Positions 45,501-58,334 are shown, counted from the first letter of the stretch. The stretch is DNA of 64,000 nt from Diatrype stigma (GCA_022225965.2 JAKJXP020000104.1:92295-156294), one strand, 5' to 3'. The notes: generated from the sequence alone by a model not told the origin. Numbers and translations are program-made.

Positions 45501-48500
45501 TGGAGAGGATCCTCTCGCACTACCCCGATGCCGAAACTCAAATCATTAACGCCCAAGACGTCCAGCACTTCCTCCTACTCTGCCAACGCCGTGGTCAGAA
45601 GCCCGTAACCTTTGTCCCGGCACTGGATGAGAACTTCGAATTCTTCTTCAAGAAGGACTCATTGTGGCAATCTGAAGACCTTGACGCCGTGATGGATCAG
45701 GATGTGGAGCGGACCTGTATTCTTCAGGGCCCAATGGCTGTCAAGTTCGCGACTGTCTTGGATGAGCCCATCAAAGACATTCTCGATAACATCCATGAAT
45801 CCCATATTACCAGCCTCACGCAAGATGTGTACGGTGGCAAGGCTGAGGCCATCCCAACTATCGAATACTTCGGAGGCAAGCTTATCGAGCCTGAGATCCC
45901 CTTGGATATTGAAGGCCTTACAGTGTCGTACGATGACCAGAAGAACACCTACCGTCTATCCTCATCTCCCAGTGTAACGCTACCCTCAGTTGACTCGTGG
46001 CTTTCCCTCCTCGCAGGCCCCAACCGTTCTTGGAGACATGCCCTGTTCACTTCAGAGGTTATTGCACAAGGCCAGAAGTATCAGACCAACCCCATGAAGA
46101 GAGTCTTCGCTCCCGTCCGGGGTCTTTTCGTTGAGATTTACCACCCTAACGATCCAACCAGGACGTCTATCATCGTCCGTGAGCAACCAAGACACAACAA
46201 ATACGTTGATGTAGTCGAGGTTAAATTGGATAGCAACAACGTCATTGTCGTCAATCTGATCAAGGATACCACTGCTCTCGGCAAACCTGTTTCTCTGCCC
46301 CTCTGGTTCAATTACAAGCCGGAGGCCGGCTATGCTCCTATTCATGAAGTGATGGAGGGTCGCAATGACCGTATCAAGGAGTTCTACTGGCGTGCATGGT
46401 TTGGTGACGATGAGCTCGACCTGGATGTACCTGCTACCAGCAGGTTCGACGGTGGAGAGACAGTGATCACCAGTGAGGATATCAACGACTTCGTCCATGC
46501 TGTTGGGAACACTGGCGAGGCGTTCGTTGACCGCCCCGGCAAGGTTATGTATGCGCCCATGGACTTCGCTATCGTCGTCGGATGGAAAGCGATCACGAAG
46601 CCAATCTTCCCTCGCTTGATTGACGGAGATCTGCTGAAGCTTGTTCATCTCTCCAACGGTTTCCGAATGCTGCCTGGCGCCGAGCCGCTCAAGAAGGGCG
46701 ATCATGTGAAGACAACTGCCCGCATCAATGCTGTGGTTAACCAAGAGTCCGGCAAGATGGTCGAGGTTTGCGGCACTATCTACAGAGACGGTAAGGCCGT
46801 CATGGAGGTGACCTCGCAGTTCTTATACCGGGGTGCTTATACCGACTTCGAGAACACGTTCCAGCGCAAGGTGGAAACGCCAATGCAAGTTCATCTTGCG
46901 ACGACTAAGGACGTTGCTATCCTCAAGTCCAAGGACTGGATTCAGATTGACAAGGATGATAGCGAACTCCTCGGTCAGACGCTCACCTTCCATCTGCAAA
47001 GCTTCGTCAAGTACAAGAACAAGACTGTCTTCAGCAGCGTAACCACGCGTGGTCATGTCGAACTAGAGCTTCCCACTAAGGAAATCATCGAGGTTGCCAG
47101 TGTCGACTATGATGCCGGAGTCTCCCATGGAAACCCTGTCCTTGATTATCTCGAGCGATTCGGTACTCCGATTGAACAGCCCGTCAACTTTGAAAACGCG
47201 ATTCCCCTCAACGGCAAGACACCACTACAATTGAAGGCACCTGCTTCGAACGAGAACTATGCCAAGGTCTCCGGTGATTATAACCCCATCCACGTATCGC
47301 GAGTCTTCGCCAGCTACGCCAACCTTCCAGGTACCATTACCCATGGCATGTACTCCAGTGCCGCCGTGAGGAAGTTGGTGGAGACATGGGCTGCCGAAAA
47401 CAACGTTGGACGTGTCCGCAGTTTCCATGCTTCCTTGGTTGGCATGGTTCTCCCCAATGATGACATTCAAGTTCGGCTCCAGCATGTCGGCATGGTGGGT
47501 GGTCGCAAGATTGTGAAGGTTGAGGCTAGCAACAAGGAAACTGAAGACAAGGTTTTGCTTGGTGAGGCCGAAGTCGACCAGCCAGTGACATCGTATGTCT
47601 TCACCGGCCAGGGCTCACAAGAGCAGGGTATGGGCATGGACTTGTACGACAGCAGCCCTGTTGCCAGGGAGGTGTGGGACAGAGCTGACAAGTACCTGCT
47701 GGACAACTATGGTAAGTTTCCTTCAGACAAGCTGGTTCCCAAGATGATGATGCTAACGTATTTCCAGCTTTCTCTATTTTGGACATCGTCCGGAACAACC
47801 CGAAGGAGCTTACTGTGCACTTCGGTGGTGCTCGCGGCAAAGCCATCCGGGAGAATTATATTGCTATGACCTTCGAGACCGTCGCAGCGGACGGCACTCT
47901 GAAATCAGAGCGCATCTTCAAGGGCATCACCGACAAGACAACATCCTACACATACAAGTCACCTACCGGCCTCTTGTCTGCAACGCAGTTTACACAGCCG
48001 GCTCTTACGCTAATGGAGAAGGCTAGCTTTGAGGACATGAAGGCCAAGGGTCTTGTCTCAAAGGAGGCTACCTTTGCTGGTCACTCGCTGGGTGAATACT
48101 CGGCCTTGACTGCCATGGCCAATGTCATGCCCATCGAGTCACTAGTGTCTGTCGTGTTTTACCGTGGTTTGACCATGCAAGTTGCTGTCGAGCGAGACGA
48201 GCAAGGCCGATCCAACTACTCCATGTGTGCTGTCAACCCAAGCCGTATCTCGAAGACGTTCGACGAGGAGGCTCTTCGGTTCGTTACTGCAAATATTGCC
48301 GAGGAGTCTGGCTGGTTGTTGGAGATCGTCAACTTGAACATTGCCAACATGCAGTACGTCTGTGCAGGTGATCTACGTGCTCTTGACACCCTCACCAGTG
48401 TCATGAACTACTTGAAGGTGCAGAAGGTCGATATTGTGCAACTGAAGAAGGACCTCAGCCCAGAGAAGGTGAAAGAACACCTAGTCGAGATCATCCGGGG

Positions 48501-48870
48501 TTGCAAGCAGCAGGCCGAGGCTAAGCCTCAGCCTATTGATCTGCAGAGAGGATTCTCTACCATTCCTCTCAAGGGTATCGATGTGCCTTTCCATTCCTCC
48601 TTCTTGCGGTCTGGTGTCAAGCCCTTCCGATCCTTCATCCTCAAGAAGATCAGCAAGACGACCGTCGATCCCTCTCTTCTGATTGGAAAGTATATTCCCA
48701 ATGTGACTGCTCGACCTTTCGAGCTTACTAAGGAGTACTTCCAAAATGTCTACGATCTCACTGGTTCACCCAGGATCGCAAACATTCTGCAGAACTGGGA
48801 AAAGTACCAGGATGAGACCCCGGCCACCAACGGCATTAATGGGCATGATATCGAGGTCAACGGGAACTGA
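42515..48870 (+). CDS. fas1: Fatty acid synthase subunit beta
   Basis: Two exons, 42515-47711 and 47768-48870, give 2099 residues. The start ([17 protein letters not shown], then [17 protein letters not shown]) matches the family. Domains in order: acetyltransferase with [13 protein letters not shown] (Ser288); enoyl reductase from about residue 597 ([19 protein letters not shown], and the FMN-region [15 protein letters not shown]); a central linker; a hot-dog dehydratase near 1580 ([20 protein letters not shown]); and malonyl/palmitoyl transferase starting [20 protein letters not shown] with the nucleophile in [12 protein letters not shown] (Ser1839). The single intron falls between GQGSQ and this nucleophile. 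It is transcribed away from the alpha subunit gene, and co-regulation from the shared spacer is likely but inferred. No truncation or missing active-site residue was seen. Confidence 0.97.
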
Positions 48871-49867
48871 GTGGGTATTTCGGTAGAATTATTGGGGGGT
48901 AAAGGATGAGGTCTAAGAACTCAATTGCTGGTTGGTTAGAACCAGCTTGTTCGTGTAAATTTTCTCGGTCTCCTTTTATACCAATCGTGCTGAAACAGCA
49001 TCGGCGTTTGGGGGCTTGGGATTGTCATGTTCTGTCTATATCACGATGGCCTGATAGATGAAAAATGGCCCGGGGTAGATAGAGCAAATGCATATCTATG
49101 TGTTCAATATTTTGATTCATCAATCTCGTATTATCAATCTTGATGGGAACTGAGTCGTCACGAACAATGTCCATGATTTGTCCGGTTTGAAGTATACACG
49201 ATAAGATACCGCCATGGGTTAGAGTAGAGAAGTTGGCCATATATCGATAAACGCCACCAAAGAAAGCTCCCCATAGAAATGACTACGCTCTTGCCATGGG
49301 GCGTGAAAGAAAATCGGTTTCGGAAAATTGGGGTTGCTAACCATCAACGTAGGCAAGTAATCTCTCTGAGACTTTACTTGACCTCTTAGCGTATGGTGAT
49401 GGCGCAGGCAGAAGTCTTTTCCAGGCCGTGAACTTCAGGCTATCCAATCTTTAAGTTTTATTGTTACCGAAGCTTACAACGCCTAGCCAAAGTCTATGGA
49501 ACGAACAAAACACACTCCGACGAAACAACCAGTTCAAACCAACTCGGATCCAGCATGAGGAATGGACCCTGGTTAGCAACGAACGATCAACGACAGACAT
49601 CAAGCAACAACGAACAGGATTTTGATTTGTTTTGGTCCCCCCCCCCTCCCCCCTTTATTTTTATTTTTATTTTTATTTTTTGTTTCATTTTCCTTCTCCC
49701 CTTTTTCTTGTCTCTCCCTCTTGTCCCAGATCCGCCAAGCCCACCCCCCGACTAGCTCCTCGTCTAGGCCAGAGCATGATATGTTTTCGTCTGTCTATCC
49801 GTCCCATACTTTCGTATCTTCAGCGAACGCCACCCTCTTCTTTCTGTCCGCTGCCGACAAGGCCCGC
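48871..49867. other. Intergenic region between convergent genes
   Basis: This spacer holds the 3' UTR of FAS1 and the terminator side of the Cys-rich gene. It contains a pyrimidine run and an (ATTTTT)n-like tract at about 49637-49685. No gene supported. Confidence 0.5.
49655..49684. repeat. (ATTTTT)n simple repeat
   Basis: Four to five copies of a six-base A/T unit next to a C-homopolymer. Confidence 0.85.
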
Positions 49868-50626
49868 TCAGCCCCGTGTGTATCCCTTCTGGCCGCATCC
49901 TACGCCGCCTGGTTCCATCGCTTCCAGTTGGCCCTCCGCTCGCAACCCTTCGAGCTGCTGGATCCTATCTTCCACCGTCTGGTCGGACGTCTCGGCCGCT
50001 GTTTCTTCTTCTCCCTCCTGTTGTATTAATCCTAGCGATGCTAATGGCGGTAAAGCTTGAGCCTGGTGGGGGGAGGGAGGGGAACCACCATCCTGTCCTG
50101 CCATTGTCCGTGTCTCCTGCTGCTCATCGCCATCGTCGGTATCTGGATGTCTGGCAGGGTAGGGGACATATACTCGTGTTGGTAACCGGTTTCGCATAGG
50201 GGCCAGCGTCGAACCGGGTTCTGGTAGGAAATAAAAAGGCCGGATAGCTCCTCCTCCTCTAAAAGGAACTCCCATCCTCGCTAGGCTAGCGTCTATACGG
50301 TCCGACAACACCAAAGAGCCCGGGGTGCGGCCGGACGCAAGGCTGCGTCTAGTCATGGCTTCCGCTCGGGCGTGGTCGGGCGGACCCCGTGCCTGGGCGA
50401 GAGGTTCCAGCACCGGGCGCGACATGCATACTCCGCAGCGAGAGTCTTCGCATTGTGTATTTCTCATTTCGGGCTCCTGTGGTTCGGCTTCTCGAGTACT
50501 CTCGGTGGCAGGCGCGTAGCATGTCCAGTCTCCTGTCTCGGGATCTACGGTCGCGTATTCGCAGTATATCGGTTCGCATTTGAGGGTCCCGCACATCATG
50601 TACTGGGTGTAGACTCCCTGGCACAT
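49868..50626 (-). CDS. Small Cys-rich hypothetical protein
   Basis: A 252-codon frame starting MCQGVYTQYMMCGTLKCEP. The first 45 residues have a dense cysteine pattern (C2, C12, C17, C22, C36) with YCEYATVDPETGDWTCY, and a second small group (QCEDSRCGVCM) lies near residue 80. The remainder is hydrophilic, with Arg/Pro-rich and Gln/Glu-rich segments and no membrane helix. Many ascomycetes have short proteins opening with M-C-x(n)-Y-x(3)-CG-x(n)-C, possibly a metal-binding or disulphide motif, without known function. It lacks a signal peptide. The 3' half could be partly non-coding; no introns were resolved. Confidence 0.5.
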   Translation of the reverse strand: MCQGVYTQYMMCGTLKCEPIYCEYATVDPETGDWTCYAPATESTREAEPQEPEMRNTQCEDSRCGVCMSRPVLEPLAQARGPPDHARAEAMTRRSLASGRTPGSLVLSDRIDASLARMGVPFRGGGAIRPFYFLPEPGSTLAPMRNRLPTRVYVPYPARHPDTDDGDEQQETRTMAGQDGGSPPSPHQAQALPPLASLGLIQQEGEEETAAETSDQTVEDRIQQLEGLRAEGQLEAMEPGGVGCGQKGYTRG

Positions 50627-51777
50627 TCTGACTTTCCTTTAGTAATCGTTCTTGGGATAGGCCTCGGTGGTCTGCGTACGATGCTACTTTCCTCGTGTGG
50701 ATGGGTGATGTCGATATTCCGTATAAATAGCGGCAGAAGCAAATCCAGGTACTGCAAGGAGCTCGTGTGTTGCGATTCACAGTATATACAACCTAGGCAT
50801 GCATATGTATATGTGTGTTGGATTTCGGAGACAAGAAACGACTGAATTTCTGTAAGATTCAGGCAATAAACGAAGTGGTAGTTACCGGAGGACCATGGGG
50901 CGAGAGAAGCAGCAGCGATAGTGTACAGCAAGCATGAGCGGAAGGTCCGTCTTTATACCTAGGTAGACCAGAGATGGTCTTTCCTTACTATTGCTATTGC
51001 GTACCCTGAGATCAGAGTTCAACTAGGAGTAACAAATTTTCACAAACGAGATGTGGGTGGTCTTCGACTACCAAAAACATGAACTTAACGATCACTCCTG
51101 AACCGTATATCACCAATCGTGGATATTTGACTCTAGACATTGGATATACTGAACCGCAAGCCGAACTCTAATCCTTCGCCATACAAATGCTTGGTCAGAT
51201 GCAGTACTCGAATAAACACCATATGGAATCATGAGACTAGATCTACCAATCACTAATGATAGAATCATGGATGTCTGCCAAATTAGACTGCCTGCCAGTG
51301 TGGCCTTATCTAGCAATAGCACAAGGAATACCACTAATCATACATAGTATCGGTTGGGTGAAATAGGTAGCGATGTCGACAGTAGAGTCAAGTCATTTCT
51401 CAGCTAGACTGACTTAACTACGTTGCGTCTTCCCTGCGATGGTGAAATCGATACAAAACAAGCACCGACGGTGTGCTGAGGTAACAAATGGGTGAATAAA
51501 CCATAACCTTGCGCGGAAGCCCTCGAAGTAACATATTAAACATCATCAACTTGGCGGGGTAGTATATCGAAAAACAGACATTTTCTGGGTTTCCATCCGT
51601 CCATACGTCCACCGCTGCTATCCTGACGCCTTGAACCCGCGGGTCCTAATGCTTTCTAGAACTGTTTTGTCCGAAAAAAACACGAAATACAGATCAGATC
51701 AAATCCTTGCTGATTCACTCAGCAAATATTCCATCTTGAAAAGGGACGAGGTAGAACTCTATAGGTAATCACCGATT
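50627..51777. other. Intergenic region
   Basis: This interval lies between the start of the Cys-rich gene and the 3' end of the zinc-cluster regulator. It contains an ACCTAGGTA motif near 50958. No gene supported. Confidence 0.45.
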
Positions 51778-54700
51778 TCAGTTGCCAGATCCACTAGCTC
51801 TGAGGAGGTCGTAAATCGACTGTTCATCTGAACTGCCATAACCATGACCGGAGTAACCTGGTACGTTAGACCTGTTACCCTGGTAGGGAGTGGGGCTATT
51901 GGTGGATGAAGCCCCGTAGCCACCACCTCTGTTGCTGCTATAGCTCTGGCTGTTGCTGTTATTGGCAGAAGAAAATCCGTACCAGTTTTGCTGAGGCTGG
52001 TTGGTAGTGGATTGATGTGAAGAATAGGAATATGGTTGCTGTTGACTCGAGGCATAAGTGGTTGTAGACGAAGCGCGTTGGTCAGGCGGAGTCCCATATC
52101 CATGAGTTGAAGAAGAATAGGGGTTGGAGGACTGAGACTGGGAATTGCGAGATTGCGAAGCCGGCCATTGATTCGAGGTAGAGTTATTGGTATTACCGTA
52201 GCCGCTAGAATTATGAAGTGCATGACCCAGCGGGTTACTTGGTGCCGCTGCTGTGCTCCGGGTGTAATCATACGCAGGCGCTGACGAATATGACGCTGAG
52301 GTCGTGGCAGCGGAGTTGGTATGATATACACCCGGTTCGTATGGGATCCGGGAAGAATTATGATCCGTACTGGCGTTCGAATACTGGCCAGTACTCGTGC
52401 TATTGAAGCGGGCATAGGGATCATAGTTGGGAACGGAGCTTGGCGTCGAAGTCGCGTTGTATGACGGAGCCGTTCCAGATTGATTCGCCGCTTGTTGCGT
52501 TGGCGGTTGAGGAAGAGAAGTGTTCGCCACAGGTGTGCTGGTTTGGGATCTATGGCCTTGCCGAGATTTGGTACGGGCTGCCGTAGCTGCCGTAGCTGCA
52601 GTCTGGTAAGGCGATCTTGTCGCCACTGCCGGGGATCTTGTCGCCACTGCTGGGGATCGTTGGGTTGGCGGTGGAACTGCCGCCTGTGACAAAGCTGTAG
52701 CTTGCTGCATGCCTTGCTGCACTCCTTGCTGCACTCCATGCTGCACTCCATGCTGCACTCCATGCTGCACTCCATGTTGCATGCCATGTTGCATGCTATC
52801 TTGCATCTGTTGGGCGCCCTCGGCGCCGGATTTGCGGGATCGTTGTCTTTTCACCGTCTGTTGAATCATAGTTGGCGAGGCTGTATTAACTACTGGACTC
52901 GTTGCAGAGGCCGATGGATGTCCATTCCAGTTATTCGTCTGCATTGGGATCGTGGGTGGTGGTACTGGTGTCTGCTTCGCTTGAGTCGTAGGAAGGCTGC
53001 GCCTGCTTGACATGGAGGGGCGTCGCTGAGTCTCCTGCCTGACTGATGTTACAGGATCATTTTGAGGGTACGTCGGCTGCTCCGGCTGAGGCGGGAACGT
53101 TAGCCCACCGGTCGAGTGTGAAGCAGCCCCGTGACTTTGGGGGGGAGGAAAAGTCAAGCTAGATATGGTCGCACTCCTGTCAATGCTAGGAGCAGCCGGT
53201 GGTGGATATGTCAAGCTTTCTTGCGGTTGATAGTAATTATCAGGAGGGTGTACACTTGTAGCATGCTGTTCAACGGGGCCTGATAGAATGTTTGGGTCTG
53301 GAATGAACTCGTCATTATCAGGGTCTAGCATGGACGCGGGGGGTTGCACAGGGGCATGATGTACTGGGGCAGGAGTTAGTTGCGGTTCCGGCTCAGGTGC
53401 CGGCTGTGGTGCCGGTATCGATGGCGGTACCTCGTGCTGATCATGTGCCTGTTCCCCGGGCCCGTCCTGTACTTCAGAATCCTCTGCCTCAACGATTGCG
53501 GCAGACTTCTCCGATTTTCTTCTGGGCTTAGGCGCCGCATAAACACATTGGTCCCCTGCTTGTTGGCAGATCGAGCAAGCAGGATGCTCCTTGGTGCACT
53601 TCAACTTCTTTTGCTTGCATACCTCGCATGCGCCACGGGTCCTCTTGGCTTTGCCTTGCAGTGTGAGAGTGGAAGACGTGGTGCCTACATCCCCATTCTG
53701 TTCTAGGTTTACGACAGCACCATTACCAATGGAGAGTTCGTTGGTGGCAGCATCAGACTTCTTCTTTTTGCTCCGCTTCTTCTTCGTAGGTGTTTCTATA
53801 GTTGGTGGTGCGTCCACACCAACGGTCGTCGGGGTAGCTGTAGCCGATTGTGCCTGGGCAGGAGTTGAACTAGTTGATCCAGCTTGGTCCTTATCGTCAG
53901 GATGGACGATTCGTAGTTTCTCCGCGCCATACTTGGCTAGCATTTCTAGAGAAGCCTCTTGTAGCTGAGGGGCCTGGTTGGCAAATATATTGAACTGCTC
54001 TGCTGAGAGCGTTGCCGGGTCTATTCCTTTGCCCGTGAGAAGACCGATAGCCGTTTCCCTTCGTCGCGCTGCTTCGGCAGGCGGGACGATAAGCACACCA
54101 GCCGTTTTGGCCGCGTTGCTTTGAGAACCCTCCCCGATTTCTGTGGCATTCTGGGCTATCTGGGCTATTTGTTGAGCATCTGTAGCCTGTGCCGTACCAT
54201 CTGGAGCATTATCTGGAACACCATCTGGAGGAGCATCTGTGGCTTTGCCCTTCTTTCTAGGGCGCTTCCTGCGACTGCCTTCCTCGCCCTCTGCTGGTGG
54301 TGGTCGCTTAGCTTTTGGCGTCCGGGTATTGGGCGTCCGAGCACTGGCACCATTCACTGGCACAGGCGCAGGCGCAGGAGCAGGAGCAAAGAGCTCGACC
54401 AACTGGCCGACGGTTTTGTGTAGAAGCGTGTGATCATATTGTACTATCACGCCTCGTCGAGTCTTCGAAAATGCAATCGAGAGTGTTCCCCGGCAGTCGA
54501 AGGCAGGTCGGGCTGTAGATAGGGTTAGCTACTTCGCGTGAACGAGCAAAAACAACAGTCGCTTTCAACTTACACAGGTTGATGGGGTCTAGACCACCAT
54601 TACCACTGAAGCTCCCGATGACAGGCCGCTCTGGATTCTTCGCATTCGCCCGACTCCACGCTTGATGGGAATCTTTGCAGATATAGGTAAATGTCCAGCC

Positions 54701-55099
54701 CTGAGCACCACGCGCAACTTGACGCACATTCCAGGTACTGCCGTCTACCATGCTAATCCTGCTGATGATATGCTTCGCGACTGCCTTCTGAAGCACGGGG
54801 TCATCGGAGGGTTGATCTTGAATGGTTTCCGATGCAGTCACGGGTCTCGTCGCTTCCGGCTGCTGGGGAGGCGGTGGTTGAGATTGCGCGGGGTCGGCGC
54901 TGTCCGAACGGCCATTGTCGCTGTCGGTGTTTATATGGAAGACGACGTTATAGCGGAGTTCGAAAGTAAGCGAGGCATGCTCGGCACGGGTGTCGGAGGA
55001 TTTGGAGAGTAGGAAGTGATGTAGCTGGCCCTGGAGGTCATCAATAGAGCCGCACACGTGGTTTCCCCGCTGCTGCTGCGAATCCAGGAGGGCATCCAT
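51778..55099 (-). CDS. Zn(II)2Cys6 transcription factor with long disordered regions
   Basis: Two exons, 54574-55099 and 51778-54512, give 1086 residues. The intron (GTAAGT donor, CTACAG end) joins GGLDPINL to SRPAFDCRGTLSIAFS. The N-terminal 220 residues form a conserved globular part (TFELRYNVVFHINTDSDNG at the start; VIVQYDHTLLHKTVGQLVEL at the end). Basic stretches (KRPPPAEGEEGSRRKRPRKK and KKKRSKKKK) suggest nuclear import. The zinc cluster is at about 471-500: RGACEVCKQKKLKC then PACSICQQAGDQC, all six Cys present. The central part is Pro/Gln-rich with a tandem HGVQ/QGVQ repeat. The C-terminal 350 residues are Ser/Asn/Tyr/Gln-rich, as in activation or phase-separating regions. The zinc cluster sits centrally, not near the N-terminus, and no fungal-specific transcription-factor domain is visible. 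Target genes are unknown. Confidence 0.85.
52701..52806 (-). repeat. 12-bp coding tandem repeat
   Basis: Eight to nine copies of a 12-bp unit (plus strand TGCACTCCATGC-like) inside the zinc-cluster gene encode the four-residue unit (M/V)Q(H/Q)G. The unit length keeps the frame, so copy number can vary without disrupting the protein. Confidence 0.9.
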
Positions 55100-56267
55100 C
55101 GCGAGTCGATTCTATGAGAATCCGGCCGCAGAAATGATGGCAGCCTGCCTTGTCGCTCCCCTCGTCGTGGTTGTAATCAATCGCGCGAGGTTGGATGGGC
55201 ACACGGCGCGACACGGCATCTGTTAGGTAAGTTTTTAGTAGAGGGTTAGTTAGTGGAAATGCAGACCGAGGTAGCAACCAATACCCAGTGTCCAGTGTCC
55301 AGTGTCCAGCGTCCAGACAACTATAGAGGGAACAGGTTAGGTGAGAATATGGAGGATGGCGCTGTTGTGTGGAGCTTCTAGAACTTCACGCGCTTCAGGC
55401 TTCAGGCTTCAGGCAGGCGGCAGGTATGAGGTAGGAGGTTTGTAACCCGGTAACTAGGTAGCTGCACTTGCTGCGGAGTTGGGATTTGGTAGTTGGTTAA
55501 GGCAAGCGTTGGAAAGACGCGATTGCCCCAGCTGGAAGAAGTACGATAAATACTAGTCTGGTAAGTACTACTACGTACATAGTGTGTGGGCAAGTACTTA
55601 TCCGTGACCACATTGAAGTACTCAGCTAGTTCGCGATAGTTTAGCCAAGCAGGTGCGTGCGTGCATTGACCTTACCTACCTACATACATGTATGTACGCA
55701 CTTTAGTTACTCAAGAGCTAGTGGCAGTTTGCACTGCTCTTTGCAGTCACATAAGCTTCAGCCAAGGTTATCGTACGTAAGCAGCCACCGTACTTCGAAC
55801 AACTTTATCAGACGAATACCTCCCTTTTGCTGTAAGATATATAATTTGATATGCATACATATGCATACACGCATTATGACAATGGGACCTAGGTAGATAT
55901 ATCCTGCAACGGCATACTTGTTGCAAGGTCTAGTCGCGCTTGTACCGATTCGTTAAAGATGTACCGATGATTTACGAATATATATCTTGGGTTCTATGGC
56001 ATGCTCATATATCAGAACCCCTTGCGGCGAGGTCAACTCATTGACACAGAGACAGGACATACTAGAGTTAGCGTAGGACTAGTGATGCCAGAAGACATTG
56101 TAGGACATGACTGTTGAGGGCACCAGGTCAGATCGTGTGTAAAGGGGGGGGGGGGGGGGGGTAAAACTGCACACTCGGCCATGCTTTGCTACCTATCTGC
56201 TTAGGGTCTACCAGCTTTCTGAACGCCATGATAATACAAGTACAAAGGTCATATAAACCTAGCAAAG
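55100..56267. other. Intergenic region with short tandem repeats and a G-homopolymer
   Basis: No supported gene. It includes TGTCCAG-type tandem repeats at 55287-55317, a TTCAGGC repeat at 55394-55415, an ACCTAGGTA motif near 55888 and a run of 18 G (56144-56161). Both flanking genes are on the minus strand. Confidence 0.5.
56144..56161. repeat. G18 homopolymer
   Basis: Eighteen consecutive G bases; the true length is often unreliable in assemblies. Confidence 0.95.
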
Positions 56268-58334
56268 CTACAAATTATCCTCGATCCACTGTTCGAATCT
56301 TTCCAACAGATCTTTCTTGAGACCTTTCGTCTCAAGACCTCGTTCACCCATGGCATTCTTGAGTTCGGCTACTGTTAGCTTCGATAGCGTACTAGCCTCG
56401 ACCCTCTTTATGAGATCGGCATCTTTTATACTGCCTCCTCCCCCTGTCTTTGGCGCTGTTGTTTTGGGCTTCTTAACCCTAGGTTGATCCTCTTCATCGT
56501 CGTCATCCTCCATGTCTCTCTTGATAGCCTTCGTCTCTTTGACTTTCTCTAGGACCTCATCTGCCGTCTTCGACCACTCCTGAATATCCGCGCCGCACCG
56601 CTTGTGGATGGAACGGTACTTGGGTACGGTTGCGTCCGCAGGCTTGTCCGGAACCTCTTCTTCTAAGGCGAGGGCCTGGAGGATCTTATAGTGCCATTGT
56701 AGCGCTGGATTCGGATACTTCATCGGATTGTAGTTTGCACCCGGCAGTTGTAGCTGCGAAACGACTTCGTTCATGCGCTTAGTCAAGTCCTCCGTTGTCT
56801 CCACAGCCCCCTTCATTTCTGGACCTTCACGCAAGTCATCGATGCTCGGGAGTGGGTATAGCCACAACCCAGCCGGCAAGAATTGAGTACCCGAGCTTTC
56901 ATCGGACTGAGACTTTGAAGGTATGATCGCAACGAGCTGCGGGTTGGCGTTTTTTCTGGCTATGTGCCAGGCAATGCCGATTTTGTTAGACTTTAGTAGT
57001 TTCTGCCACAAGGCCGAGAACACGCGAGTGGACCCAACGAAGCCCTCCTCGCTGGGAAAGATGAAGATGGATTTCTTGAGCGAAGCCCAAGGCTTTAGTA
57101 ATGATCGGTTCTTGAACCCTATGACGCGGATTATTGGGTCCTCAAAAGCCTTGATTTTCTTCTTGATTTCGTCCTCCTCGAAGAATACATACTCGCCTCC
57201 AAACTTATAGGCCTTTTTGACATCTAGTGACTCGAGCGTCTTGGCACTATCATCGGCAACGTGGGAGGTATGACCTACGGCTATCTGGGCCTTCTCATCG
57301 TCAAGCCAGACATAACAGCTTCGTGCTGGAGCCTGTTTATGAATCACGTTGTATCCTTTGACGGAGATCCGCAGACCCGGTCCAAGCTCGAAGGGCATAT
57401 TTGAGAAATACGCTCGCTTTGGGGTCTGCTTCGAGTTGATATTGGACACCAATGAAGCAAGCAGAGTCAGACCGTCGCCCGATTTCGACGTCGCAACCTG
57501 GTACGCGCTTGTTTCCTCAGCAGCAGGGTCGTGGAATATTATATCCTATGAACTGTGAGCTTTTAACCAACTAGCCAGTGACAGAGCAACGTACGTTGTA
57601 GAATATAGTGAGATCGAACTTTGCATCACCCCGGCTGATCGGGAATAAGTCGACAGTCGCACCAAGATCGTACAGATCTTTTGCGCGCTGGGAAGCATAT
57701 CCTTTGGCCTTTTTGTCATTGGGGTGAGGGTCATCATTGTCTGTGATGATGAAAAGTCTTCTCGATCCAAAGTTCGGGGCTTTCGTTACGAACATCTGAT
57801 TCGCGCAAAACAATAGAGATGTCATGGCTACTCTCTCCTCAGAAGGAACGAGGATCTCCTCATAATCTTCGCCATCTTCTACGAGATTCTTAAGGGCCTT
57901 GACATCATCTGCAGATGGCACGTTCAAGTCGACGTAGACATAACAGTGGGGGTAAGTCAGGTTGCTATGTCCATTCTCGTCTTGAAATCGGGTCTTCTCG
58001 GTGTTAAAGAACACAATGCCCATCATATCCTTCGGGTTTGATATGATGCGCTGCTGCATTATCTGATATGCACAATTTAAGGCAGCAGATACAGCCGAGT
58101 CCTTGTCGGCCTTCTTGTCCGTTGACTTGGTGGGTCGTGCCAACATGGACTCGCTGACTTCAATGGCGAATATAACAGCATCTTTCTGTGCTTTGTAGTC
58201 CTATACAGATATTAGCGCTGATGATCAATGCGAGGTATCAGGAGTGTTCAACATATTCAACGTACAGCTTCGCCAAGCTCATCGTCTTCCTCTTCCTCCT
58301 CGTCCCGCCTCTCGTAATCACCCCGACCCGCCAT
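56268..58334 (-). CDS. ku70: Ku70, DNA end-joining subunit
   Basis: Three exons, 58266-58334, 57595-58200 and 56268-57545, give 650 residues. The short acidic start ([17 protein letters not shown]) leads to the von Willebrand-type domain: [14 protein letters not shown], then [10 protein letters not shown], and [15 protein letters not shown]. The Ku core follows ([60 protein letters not shown]). The C-terminal arm holds [12 protein letters not shown] and [19 protein letters not shown] Lys/Asp-rich linker leads to a terminal SAP domain ([20 protein letters not shown]) for DNA binding. With Ku80 it forms the ring that binds double-strand breaks and starts non-homologous end joining; it also acts at telomeres. 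The gene is divergent from ferrochelatase with 751 bp between starts. Confidence 0.96.

Noticed and set aside
47712..47767. Frame break near the end of FAS1
   Set aside because: It is a normal 56-nt intron with GTAAGT donor and CAG acceptor; exons join in frame.
51759..52787. 342-codon minus-strand frame with Met-Glu-Cys-Ser repeats
   Set aside because: Alternate frame of the 12-bp repeat and Gln/Ser-rich tail of the zinc-cluster gene.
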